Shown in pieces: positions 1-6,144 of a DNA stretch of 7,753 bases (its first letter is position 1; every line of letters starts with the position of its first letter). Location of the stretch: positions 1 through 7,753 of the forward strand of contig JBNAWB010000176.1 of NCBI GenBank assembly GCA_049699975.1. Direction: 5' to 3'. The notes below the pieces were generated by a model. That model ran no database searches. It was not told the DNA's origin and worked only from the letters and a program-made list of their open reading frames with translations. The position numbers and the translations under genes are program-made. This DNA is from CAZAGD01 sp049699975. GTDB lineage: Bacteria > Desulfobacterota > SM23-61.

Positions 1-26
1 CTCCCGCCTGTCTCCTGCTGGTGAGA

Positions 27-84
27 AAAATTAAAACTGATCGACGGTCAGTTTTTATCCTAGCCGTCGATCAGTTTTAGTTTT
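27..84. terminator. Large inverted repeat, possible bidirectional intrinsic terminator
   Basis: Bases 27-47 pair with 64-84 over 21 bp with a single G-T wobble (31/80), leaving a 16-nt loop (48-63). The GC-richer core, CTGATCGACGG against CCGTCGATCAG, is flanked on both strands by T-rich tracts (TTTTAGTTTT on +, TTTTAATTTTT on -). This is the layout of a Rho-independent terminator usable in both directions. It could end a gene to the left of the window and insulate the operon that begins at 447. The loop is rather large for a terminator. A near copy of the right arm at 7702-7720 means it could instead belong to a dispersed repeat family. Confidence 0.6.
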
Positions 85-132
85 AAATAATCTCCTCCAA
101 CCCCTGTCTAAGAAAAACGGGTCGTAATTCAC

Positions 133-200
133 CGCCGAGCGCGCCGAGCACGCAGAGAAATTTAAAATATATTTAGCCACAGAGAGCACGGAGGACACAT
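133..200. repeat. Degenerate 9-nt periodic repeat block
   Basis: Three consecutive 9-mers, CGCCGAGCG, CGCCGAGCA and CGCAGAGAA (133-159), are followed after an AT-rich spacer by the related run CCACAGAGA, GCACGGAGG, ACACATGG (177-200). The sequence is purine-biased and has no credible reading frame. Similar CGCAGAG/CACAGAGGACAC motifs occur as intergenic repeats in many environmental bacterial genomes (general knowledge, not searched). No function is apparent. Confidence 0.5.
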
Positions 201-383
201 GGAAAATTTAATAATAAATTTTGCCCCAGGGCGGCAGAGCTGCAACCAAAATATTTAACCCTTCCATTTCTCTTTGCCAAGTGGAGAGTGGAAATGGCAG
301 GGCAAGGGGATGGCCCACATATTTTTCATTATTCATTAAAGTCACCAAAACCAAAAATGCTCGCCCATCAGAGAGAAAATCTG
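201..383. other. Non-coding leader with two small hairpins
   Basis: There is no supportable gene between the 9-nt repeats and the operon promoter. An AT-rich hairpin lies at 203-222 (AAAATTTA, loop ATAA, TAAATTTT; 8 perfect bp). A second possible hairpin pairs CCATTTC (264-270) with GAAATGG (291-297). Open frames crossing this stretch show no recognisable protein features. One that would extend the downstream gene N-terminally runs through the promoter and is rejected. Confidence 0.4.
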
Positions 384-412
384 TTGAAATCTTCATTCTT
401 TACTCATAAAAT
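384..412 (+). promoter_or_regulatory. Sigma-70-like promoter of the aconitase-family operon
   Basis: TTGAAA (384-389) and TAAAAT (407-412) are separated by exactly 17 bases. Each matches the sigma-70 consensus at five of six positions. The predicted transcription start is near 419, giving a leader of about 28 bases before the ATG at 447. This is the only strong promoter seen upstream of the three-gene + strand block, and its position supports 447 as the true start. The start of transcription is not demonstrated. Confidence 0.6.
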
Positions 413-436
413 AACGATTAAACCAGTTCTAAAAAT

Positions 437-442
437 AGAGGG
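437..442 (+). promoter_or_regulatory. RBS deciding the large-subunit start
   Basis: AGAGGG lies four bases before the ATG at 447. The spacing is short but workable. No comparable site precedes the in-frame ATG at 468, and upstream in-frame ATGs precede the promoter. Confidence 0.45.
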
Positions 443-446
443 TTTT

Positions 447-1697
447 ATGCATGCTCTGGAAAAAATAATGGCCCGGGCAGCTCGGGTAGAAAAGGTAGTT
501 ACGGGGGAGATTGTTAATTGTCGAGTTGACCTAGCCGAAGTTAACGATCTATACTTGCAGACCATCCGTTCTTTTTATGAAATGGGTGGGAAAAAAGTGG
601 CCGACCCTAAGAAAATAACTTTCATCTTGGATCACTATGCTCCGGCCTCGACCATTCAACAGGCGGAAAATCAAAAACAAATGCGCGAGTTTTGCCGAGC
701 CCAGGGCATCGAATTACTTTTTGATGTTAATCAAGGAGTCTGCCATCAGGTAATGATTGATCACGGACTAGTTTATCCAGGAATGGTCCTCATAGCTACC
801 GACTCCCATACCACGACCCATGGAGCCTTAGGAGCTTTTGGTACCGGCGTTGGGGCCACAGATATGGCGGTGATTATGATTACCGGCCAGCTTTGGTTAC
901 GCGTGCCGGAAATTATCCGCCTTAACTTAGAAGGCCAGCCCCCTAAAGGGGTGTACGCTAAAGATGTTATCTTAAAGATCATTGGAGATTTAAAGGCCGA
1001 TTATGCCGTTTATAAGGCAGTAGAATTTACTGGACCGGCCCTTAAATTTTTTAACATCTCGGAAAGACTGTGTCTTACTAACATGACCACCGAAATGGGA
1101 GCGAAGACAAGTTATATTCAGCCTGATGAAATCACCGTCGCCTTCCTAAAAGAACGGGTAAAAAAAGAATGGTCAGCATGGACTACTGATCCGGATTTTA
1201 AATATGCTGCCGAAGTTAACTTTGATCTTACCCATCTCGAGCCCCAGTTAGCAGTTCCTCATAGTGTTGATAATGTTCATCCTTTGGAAGAATATATTGG
1301 CCGACCCGTGCAGCAAGCTTTTTTGGGAACTTGCACTGGAGGAAGATTGGAGGATCTGGCCGTGGCCGCCAGTATTTTAAAAGGGAAAAGCGTCCACAGG
1401 GACACCAGATTTTTAGTTGTGCCGGCCTCGCAAAATGTCCTCCGGGAGGGTATAAGACAAGGATATATCCAAACTCTGTTAGCTGCGGGAGCCGTACTGG
1501 TCACCCCCGGTTGTGCTGCTTGCTTGGGTACTCATCAAGGAATATTGGCCGCCGGTGAAACATGTATCAGCGCAGCCAGTCGGAATTTCCCGGGGCGTAT
1601 GGGCCATAGAGAAGCAGAAATTTTTTTGGCCTCTCCGGCTTCCGTCGCCGCTGCTGCCTTGGAAGGGAAAATAGCCGATCCCCGTAAATATCTTTAA
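447..1697 (+). CDS. Aconitase-family hydro-lyase large subunit (LeuC/HacA/DmdA-like)
   Basis: This 416-residue protein is the large, [4Fe-4S]-carrying subunit of a two-subunit dehydratase/isomerase of the isopropylmalate isomerase, homoaconitase and dimethylmalate dehydratase group. These enzymes move a hydroxyl group by dehydration and rehydration in the cytoplasm. Visible landmarks are DHYAPAS (62-68), the HTTTHGALGAFGTG block (121-134), AKD (171-173), EFTG (193-196), EMGAK (216-220) and FPGRMG (381-386). The three cluster cysteines are C296 in GTCTGGR and C356/C359 in PGCAACLG. The length fits the archaeal-type LeuC/HacA class (about 415-430). The N-terminus HALEKIMARAA aligns with the family's usual start, so the ATG at 447 is preferred. 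The usual CTN after the first cluster cysteine is CTG here. The small subunit follows after 14 bases. The family is certain but the substrate is not, because no LeuA or LeuB homologue is present, so no gene symbol is given. Confidence 0.93.
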   Translation: MHALEKIMARAARVEKVVTGEIVNCRVDLAEVNDLYLQTIRSFYEMGGKKVADPKKITFILDHYAPASTIQQAENQKQMREFCRAQGIELLFDVNQGVCHQVMIDHGLVYPGMVLIATDSHTTTHGALGAFGTGVGATDMAVIMITGQLWLRVPEIIRLNLEGQPPKGVYAKDVILKIIGDLKADYAVYKAVEFTGPALKFFNISERLCLTNMTTEMGAKTSYIQPDEITVAFLKERVKKEWSAWTTDPDFKYAAEVNFDLTHLEPQLAVPHSVDNVHPLEEYIGRPVQQAFLGTCTGGRLEDLAVAASILKGKSVHRDTRFLVVPASQNVLREGIRQGYIQTLLAAGAVLVTPGCAACLGTHQGILAAGETCISAASRNFPGRMGHREAEIFLASPASVAAAALEGKIADPRKYL

Positions 1698-1711
1698 AAG
1701 AGAGAAAGCCT

Positions 1712-2212
1712 ATGCCGACCATCATTACTGGAAAAGCTTTTGTTTTTGGAGCGAATGTAGATACTGATCAGATTTATCCAGGTCGTTACCTGGAACTAAC
1801 GGATTTTCAGGAAGTAGCTGCCCATGCTATGGAGGGGATTGATCCTAATTTCCGCAATGAATTTCAGGCCGGGGATATTATCGTCGCGGCTACTAATTTC
1901 GGTTGTGGTTCCAGTCGAGAGCACGCGGCCATCGCTCTAAAGGCCATTGGCGTGGGCGCTATTATAGCTTCCTCTTTTGGGCGTATCTTTTACCGCAATG
2001 CCATAAACCTTGGTCTGCCTCTTATCGTTTGTCCAGAGATTCACCGCTCCGTAGACAAAGGAGATCTCCTGGAGATAGATTTTTCTACAGGCCGCATTTT
2101 AAATAAAACTAAAGGTCTTACTTTGCAAGGCCAACCCTTATCTCCTTATGTCTTAAAAATATTAGCGGCCGGAGGGATAAAGCCTTTAATAAAAATGGAG
2201 TACGGTCAATAA
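1712..2212 (+). CDS. Aconitase-family hydro-lyase small subunit (LeuD/HacB/DmdB-like)
   Basis: This 166-residue protein is the swivel-domain subunit that completes the active site of the dehydratase encoded just upstream. Family marks are DTDQIYPGRYL (17-27), NFGCGSSREHAAIALK (62-77), SSFGRIFYRNAINLGLPLI (87-105), and the length typical of archaeal-type small subunits (160-170). The loop after the DTD motif sets substrate choice in characterised homologues: YLRT in methanogen homoaconitase, YLVY or YLVM in isopropylmalate isomerase. Here it reads YLEL (26-29), an acidic residue where homoaconitase has arginine. QIYPGR also replaces the common IIPAR. It is co-transcribed with its partner (14-base gap), and a weak purine-rich RBS (AGAGAAAG) precedes the ATG. 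It could be an isomerase for isopropylmalate, homocitrate, dimethylmalate or a related acid. The sequence does not decide which. Confidence 0.92.
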   Translation: MPTIITGKAFVFGANVDTDQIYPGRYLELTDFQEVAAHAMEGIDPNFRNEFQAGDIIVAATNFGCGSSREHAAIALKAIGVGAIIASSFGRIFYRNAINLGLPLIVCPEIHRSVDKGDLLEIDFSTGRILNKTKGLTLQGQPLSPYVLKILAAGGIKPLIKMEYGQ

Positions 2213-2220
2213 ATCAGCAA

Positions 2221-2226
2221 AGGAGG
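2221..2226 (+). promoter_or_regulatory. Perfect Shine-Dalgarno of the aminotransferase
   Basis: AGGAGG sits seven bases before the ATG at 2234 and fixes that start. It is the strongest RBS in the operon, in contrast to the weak sites of the two upstream genes, so the third protein may be made at a higher rate. Confidence 0.7.
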
Positions 2227-2233
2227 CGAATTA

Positions 2234-3433
2234 ATGCACATTCCTATTGCCCAAAGAATGGGTCGCTTGGGGACCGAGACCGCTTTCGCCGTCTCTTGGG
2301 AAGCAAGTATTTTAGCTCGGCAAGGTAAAAAAATATATCCTTTCCATTTGGGGGATATGAATATTCCTACGCCTGAAAATATCATCCAAGCTACGATTGA
2401 AGCCATAAGAAAAGGAAAAACTGGTTATGCCCCCACGGCCGGCATTATAGAACTTAGAGAAGCTTTGGCCGAAGATGTAGGACGCAGTCACGGTTTAAAG
2501 CTTGGTATAGAAAATATTTCTATTCAGCCCGGGGGTAAGCCCACCATAGGTAAATTTATCATGGTGGCCATGAACCCGGGAGACAAAGTCCTCTATCCTA
2601 ACCCGGGCTATCCAATTTATGAGTCCCAAATAGAATTTCACGGCGGCCAGGGCCTTCCTTATGGATATAAAGAAGGAGAAGGCTGTTTTTTATTGGACAT
2701 GGAAGCCATCTACCGCGGCATAAAAGAAGGGGCCAAATTATTGATTTATAATAACTACCAAAACCCCACGGGAGCTTCCTCTCCCAAAGCAGAGATGGCC
2801 GAGTTGGCCCGTTTGGCCGTAGAAAATGATCTTTTTGTTTTAGCCGACGAAGCTTATTTTGATATTCGTTATAGCGGCGAACCTCTCTCCATTGCCAGTT
2901 TCCCTGGCATGGCGGAAAGGACCGTTATTTTATATACCTTCAGCAAGAAATTTGCCATGACCGGCTGGCGCTTGGGAGCAGCCATCGGCCCGGCACCTTT
3001 TATAGAAAACATTTCTAAAATAAACGTGAATGATGAATCATGCGCTAACCATTTTATTCAGTATGGAGCCCTCGCTGGTTTAAAAGGAAGTGCCGCCGGT
3101 CCGCAAGCAATTTTAGCTACCCTCAAAGAACGGCGAGATGTGTTAGTAGATCTCCTCAATGATATTCCTGGAATCCGCTGTTTCAAACCCGAGGCCACCT
3201 TTTACTTATTTCCCAATGTCACCGAGGCTATGCAGCGTAAAGGAATTAATGATGTTGAAGAATTTCGCCAAATTTGCCTCCGCGAAACAGGCGTAAGTTT
3301 CTGCACCCGCCGGCATTTTGGCCGACCTCTTCCGGGAGAGAAAGAACATTATGTGCGCTTTGCTTACTCCGGAATTGAAGTGGCCGAGATCAAAGAAGGC
3401 CTGGCCAAATTAGCCGCTTTCCTTAGCGCTTGA
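2234..3433 (+). CDS. Class I/II PLP-dependent aminotransferase (fold type I)
   Basis: This 399-residue protein is a cytoplasmic enzyme that exchanges an amino group between an amino acid and a 2-oxoacid. The fold type I set is complete: GYAPTAGIIELREALA (64-79), NPGYPIYE near 123-130, NPTG (177-180), ADEAY (204-208) with the PLP-pyridine Asp205, SKKFAMTGWRLG (237-248) with Schiff-base Lys238, and Arg375 in VRFAYSG as the likely carboxylate-binding arginine. The length is normal for the aspartate/aromatic/LL-DAP aminotransferase class. The segment QPGGKPTIGKF (98-108), where many relatives have a NGAKQA-like phosphate-binding motif, marks a subgroup I cannot name. It is last in the operon, 21 bases after the small subunit, which suggests it makes or consumes the amino acid matching the isomerase pathway's 2-oxoacid. 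No terminator is visible before the convergent gene. Confidence 0.9.
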   Translation: MHIPIAQRMGRLGTETAFAVSWEASILARQGKKIYPFHLGDMNIPTPENIIQATIEAIRKGKTGYAPTAGIIELREALAEDVGRSHGLKLGIENISIQPGGKPTIGKFIMVAMNPGDKVLYPNPGYPIYESQIEFHGGQGLPYGYKEGEGCFLLDMEAIYRGIKEGAKLLIYNNYQNPTGASSPKAEMAELARLAVENDLFVLADEAYFDIRYSGEPLSIASFPGMAERTVILYTFSKKFAMTGWRLGAAIGPAPFIENISKINVNDESCANHFIQYGALAGLKGSAAGPQAILATLKERRDVLVDLLNDIPGIRCFKPEATFYLFPNVTEAMQRKGINDVEEFRQICLRETGVSFCTRRHFGRPLPGEKEHYVRFAYSGIEVAEIKEGLAKLAAFLSA

Positions 3434-3441
3434 TGCCAACT

Positions 3442-5799
3442 TTATTTGCGGGCGCGTACATATTCTCTGATCACTTCAAACTGACTTTCTCCGTCCAAGC
3501 CCGCTTCAGCTAAGACTTGGTCTGCTTGGCCACTTCCCAAATAATGCCCTTTCTGGAAAGCATGCATGGTCAGGCGCCGACCAAAATCAGATTGGATCCA
3601 GCGATACATAGTGGGTAAGGTAAAACCAGTAATACCCATTGCTTCTTCAGCCAAAGCCGGAGGCCAAATACGCTCTTGTTCTTCTGGCGGCAGGAGAGCA
3701 AAAAGTTCTGTACTGGCCACATAATAAACTTGGAGATCAATTTTTTCTTTGATCAACAAAGGTAGAGTTTTTTGCAGGAAATCATAAGCCACTTCGCTTC
3801 CCTGCAGGATAACCGTCCCCTGCCTTTTATTTTGAGCTGGCCGTAAAAGATAAACTCCCCTGCGGGCCGCCGTCGCTGGCGCAAGTCCCAAGGCCTGGCG
3901 GTCTAAAATTTTCTCGTTTGGCCGGGTCACAAAGGGAGCAATGATGGCCGGTCTCTTTAAGAGGGCCGCTGTAAAAAGAGTCCACATTTCCTGAGGATCC
4001 CAGGGCGTAAGGGTAATCAAGGTGCCGGCCGGGAAATTCTCTTGCAAAAGTTGCAGAGCTTGCGGATCAGCATGGGTAGGACCATCCTCTCCGGTTTTTA
4101 AACCAGCATGAGCACATATTAGCACCAAAGGACGATAAGGCTCTTCTTTGATGGCCTGCCTGGCTTGATTGCCAATAGCATGGAGACGAGCAGCAATGTG
4201 GCCCAGAGGGGCAAGGAAAGCTCCGTAAGACGAGCCCACCCCGATATGCTTCCCGTAGGTGGATATACCCGAGATAATTCCGGTCATGGCATCTTCGCAG
4301 ATACCACCGGCCGAGATGATTCTGGCCTGGGGGTTGCTTTGGGCATTGAAATAGCCTTCGGCAAATCCTTGGGCAGCCAAATTAACGCTAGTAGAGGCTA
4401 AAAGATCTGCCGCCCCGACCAATATTGCTCCTTGGCTGATTTTATTATAATAATTGAGTACTCGGCCCAATTCGCCGCGCAGCGTGGTTATCTTTCCTGG
4501 AGCTAACTGGAGTTCCTCTGGAATTTGGTCAATTTTTTTAGCGGCCGTTTCATAAATCGCCGGCAGGGCCGGAGCTTGGGCCCGAGGCCGGCGCTGTTGC
4601 GCCTCAAGCCTGCGGCGGGCTTGACGAATTCTTTGGGCCAAATAATTTACAGTGGGCGTACTTTTCTCTAAACCCTGACGAATGCTGAGCAGAGCTTCCC
4701 AAAAACACTTCTCCAGGGTTTCTTTGTCTTGGCCGGCCAAACAACGTTGCTGTCCAGTCTCACAAACGGGTAAATTCAATCCATATTTTTCTAAAAAGGG
4801 ACGGAGGGCGCGATAAAACCCTTCGCCACAAAAGCTATGCCCTGCTCCATGGGAAGCTCGCCCCTCAATGCCATACTGCCAGCCTTTTTTAGTGCGGTAG
4901 ACGATGGCCGTGGGTTGATGGTTTTCTATTTTTAAAGCCGCGCTCTGGGCGGCATGGATTTGGAAGAAATCAAGGCCATCGGGCACAAAAATAACGTTCC
5001 AATCGTGCAGATAAAAGAACTCCAAGGGATTCCATTGCACGTATTCTCCGGGAACTTCTCCATCGCGGCAGACCCGATTAGAGTCAATGGAAGCCTGATT
5101 CCAATCGAGATGAAGGATTATATTATGCAGACATGCCGTAGCGGCGGATGCTAATGCTTCGCTAACCCTTCCTGGAGTAAGCCCCCCTTCACCCTCCACA
5201 ATATGGATGCGAGGCGGGTTTTGATAAAAATCGTGCGCCGCAAAGGCCAAGCCAATGGAAGAAGCTACGCCCACCCCCGAAGCTCCTGTAGACAGACGGA
5301 GAAAAGGGGTAGCCGGGGTGGGATGGCCGTCCAGGGGTTTAGCCCGATATTTCAAGAATAAAGGAGTGCGGGTTATGGGGTTACGCCGGAAACCTAAGAG
5401 ATCTTCCAACCTAAGTTGATAGCGCTCTTCGGTTGGTAAAAGCTCGGGCGCACCCAAGCGGACTACTTCATTACGCAGCGCCCACATACTATAAAGGCCG
5501 AGGGCTTTATGACCTGCAGCGTAAGAGAGTATGTCGGCTTCTTCCCGGTCTGGCTGAGAAAAATCATAATCCATAGCTCCAAAAATTATGCCCGCCACCA
5601 GGCGCCCCGAAGAAATAGAACCTCCTGGATGACCAGATGTGGGCACGTAATTATAAAGCAAGGCACAGAGGGAACGGTAAATCAGATCAAAGTTTTCAAA
5701 ATGTTCTTTTTCTTCCGAAGAAAGGACATTGGCGGCCTCAGACATCTTTTGAGAAATGTCTAAATAAATAGCTCTCCTTGGTCCAAAATTAAAAGACAT
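3442..5799 (-). CDS. Long, divergent transketolase-family thiamine diphosphate enzyme
   Basis: At 785 residues this is about 120 longer than E. coli transketolase (about 663). Transketolases move two-carbon ketol units between sugar phosphates in the cytoplasm. Landmarks in order are SGHPGG (55-60), AGHKALGLYS (95-104), DGHP (157-160), STGASGVGVASSIGLA (170-185), GEGGL (203-207), DWNQASID (232-239), SHGAGH (316-321), a basic Arg/Gln-rich linker (390-410), GICEDAM (499-505) with the likely catalytic Glu502, GEDGPTH (570-576), and a C-terminal transketolase-C-like domain from about 645. The ThDP motif normally reads GDG followed by Asn 30 residues after the Asp. The spacing is kept (204 to N234), but Asp, a metal ligand, is Glu204. 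Extra length lies before GEG, around 335-430, and in the C-terminal part. The start is fixed by CTCCTT (complement of AAGGAG). Phosphoketolase was considered and rejected. The family call is secure, but the sugar substrate is unknown. Confidence 0.88.
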   Translation of the reverse strand: MSFNFGPRRAIYLDISQKMSEAANVLSSEEKEHFENFDLIYRSLCALLYNYVPTSGHPGGSISSGRLVAGIIFGAMDYDFSQPDREEADILSYAAGHKALGLYSMWALRNEVVRLGAPELLPTEERYQLRLEDLLGFRRNPITRTPLFLKYRAKPLDGHPTPATPFLRLSTGASGVGVASSIGLAFAAHDFYQNPPRIHIVEGEGGLTPGRVSEALASAATACLHNIILHLDWNQASIDSNRVCRDGEVPGEYVQWNPLEFFYLHDWNVIFVPDGLDFFQIHAAQSAALKIENHQPTAIVYRTKKGWQYGIEGRASHGAGHSFCGEGFYRALRPFLEKYGLNLPVCETGQQRCLAGQDKETLEKCFWEALLSIRQGLEKSTPTVNYLAQRIRQARRRLEAQQRRPRAQAPALPAIYETAAKKIDQIPEELQLAPGKITTLRGELGRVLNYYNKISQGAILVGAADLLASTSVNLAAQGFAEGYFNAQSNPQARIISAGGICEDAMTGIISGISTYGKHIGVGSSYGAFLAPLGHIAARLHAIGNQARQAIKEEPYRPLVLICAHAGLKTGEDGPTHADPQALQLLQENFPAGTLITLTPWDPQEMWTLFTAALLKRPAIIAPFVTRPNEKILDRQALGLAPATAARRGVYLLRPAQNKRQGTVILQGSEVAYDFLQKTLPLLIKEKIDLQVYYVASTELFALLPPEEQERIWPPALAEEAMGITGFTLPTMYRWIQSDFGRRLTMHAFQKGHYLGSGQADQVLAEAGLDGESQFEVIREYVRARK

Positions 5800-5805
5800 T
5801 TTTTT

Positions 5806-5811
5806 CTCCTT
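5806..5811 (-). promoter_or_regulatory. RBS of the transketolase-family gene
   Basis: Read on the minus strand, AAGGAG lies six bases before the ATG at 5799-5797. It supports this start over the internal Met at residue 19. Confidence 0.65.
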
Positions 5812-5851
5812 TTACCCAAGATCTCTTAATTTCTCCCCTTCTAAAAAAATA

Positions 5852-5880
5852 AATTTATTATTTGCCGAAGAATAAGGCAA
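5852..5880 (-). promoter_or_regulatory. Candidate promoter of the transketolase-family gene with internal dyad
   Basis: On the minus strand, TTGCCT (5880-5875) and TAAATT (5857-5852) are separated by 17 bases and sit about 50 bases upstream of the start codon. A perfect TTGCC-N9-GGCAA dyad (5862-5866 and 5876-5880) overlaps the -35 box and spacer, where a repressor could bind. The region is AT-rich, so a chance match to the -10 is possible. Confidence 0.4.
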
Positions 5881-5929
5881 GAAAAATCTGTTTTATTTTG
5901 TAACCAATCACTGATAAGGAAGAGATTCT

Positions 5930-6022
5930 ATGATTAGCCCATTAAATTTCCCCCCTTCTCCTCTCCCCGTTGAGACTGTATCGCAACTCCTCTTTCGTCA
6001 TGGCGAGCGACCCCGCACTTGA
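5930..6022 (+). other. Short open frame cut off by the palindromic repeat
   Basis: An ATG at 5930 follows a fair RBS (AAGGAAG, about seven bases upstream) and opens a 30-codon frame starting MISPLNFPPSPLPV that ends at a TGA inside the palindromic element. The first 14 codons cover a C/T-rich run (5948-5969); the rest is repeat sequence. It could be the 5' end of a gene broken by repeat insertion, divergent from the transketolase gene, or simply chance. I recognise no domain. Confidence 0.15.
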
Positions 6023-6129
6023 TGCGGGGGAGCGTGACCATCTTTTTAATTTTAATGCGTTTAGAGATCGCCACGGTCGCTACGCTCCCTCGCGATGACA
6101 TTACGATACAGTCTCGTTTAGACTGTGTC
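5972..6129. repeat. Nested palindromic (MITE/REP-like) repeat element
   Basis: GAGACTGTATCG (5972-5983) is an exact inverted copy of 6104-6115, giving 12-bp terminal inverted repeats about 120 bases apart. Inside them, CGTCATGGCGAG (5996-6007) pairs with 6089-6100 at 10 of 12 positions. GGAGCG near 6028-6034 faces CGCTCC near 6082-6088. A perfect inner hairpin (CCCCGCA, loop CTTGA, TGCGGGG) lies at 6011-6029. At the right end, GATACAGTCT (6105-6114) also pairs with AGACTGTGTC (6120-6129), with one G-T. GTCAT-GCGAGCG palindromes and CCCGC-ACTTGAT-GCGGG hairpins are familiar dispersed intergenic repeats in bacteria. Here the two types are combined. No transposase is encoded, so mobilisation would have to be in trans. 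Confidence 0.65.
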
Positions 6130-6144
6130 ATAATTAATAAATGA

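Noticed and set aside
133..200. CRISPR array
   Set aside because: Units are only 9 bases, contiguous and degenerate, with no spacer pattern and no cas genes.
288..446. N-terminal extension of the large-subunit gene to an upstream ATG at 288
   Set aside because: The added 53 residues do not resemble the family, they run across the good promoter at 384-412, and homologues begin at the residue matching 447.
447..2212. Classical aconitase (AcnA/AcnB)
   Set aside because: The catalytic and swivel domains are on two separate short proteins of LeuC/LeuD size and motif content.
3442..5799. Assignment as phosphoketolase because of similar length (about 790)
   Set aside because: The order and wording of motifs (GHPGG, AGH, DGHP, GEG...DWN, GEDGPTH, C-terminal domain) follow transketolase, and typical phosphoketolase motifs were not seen.
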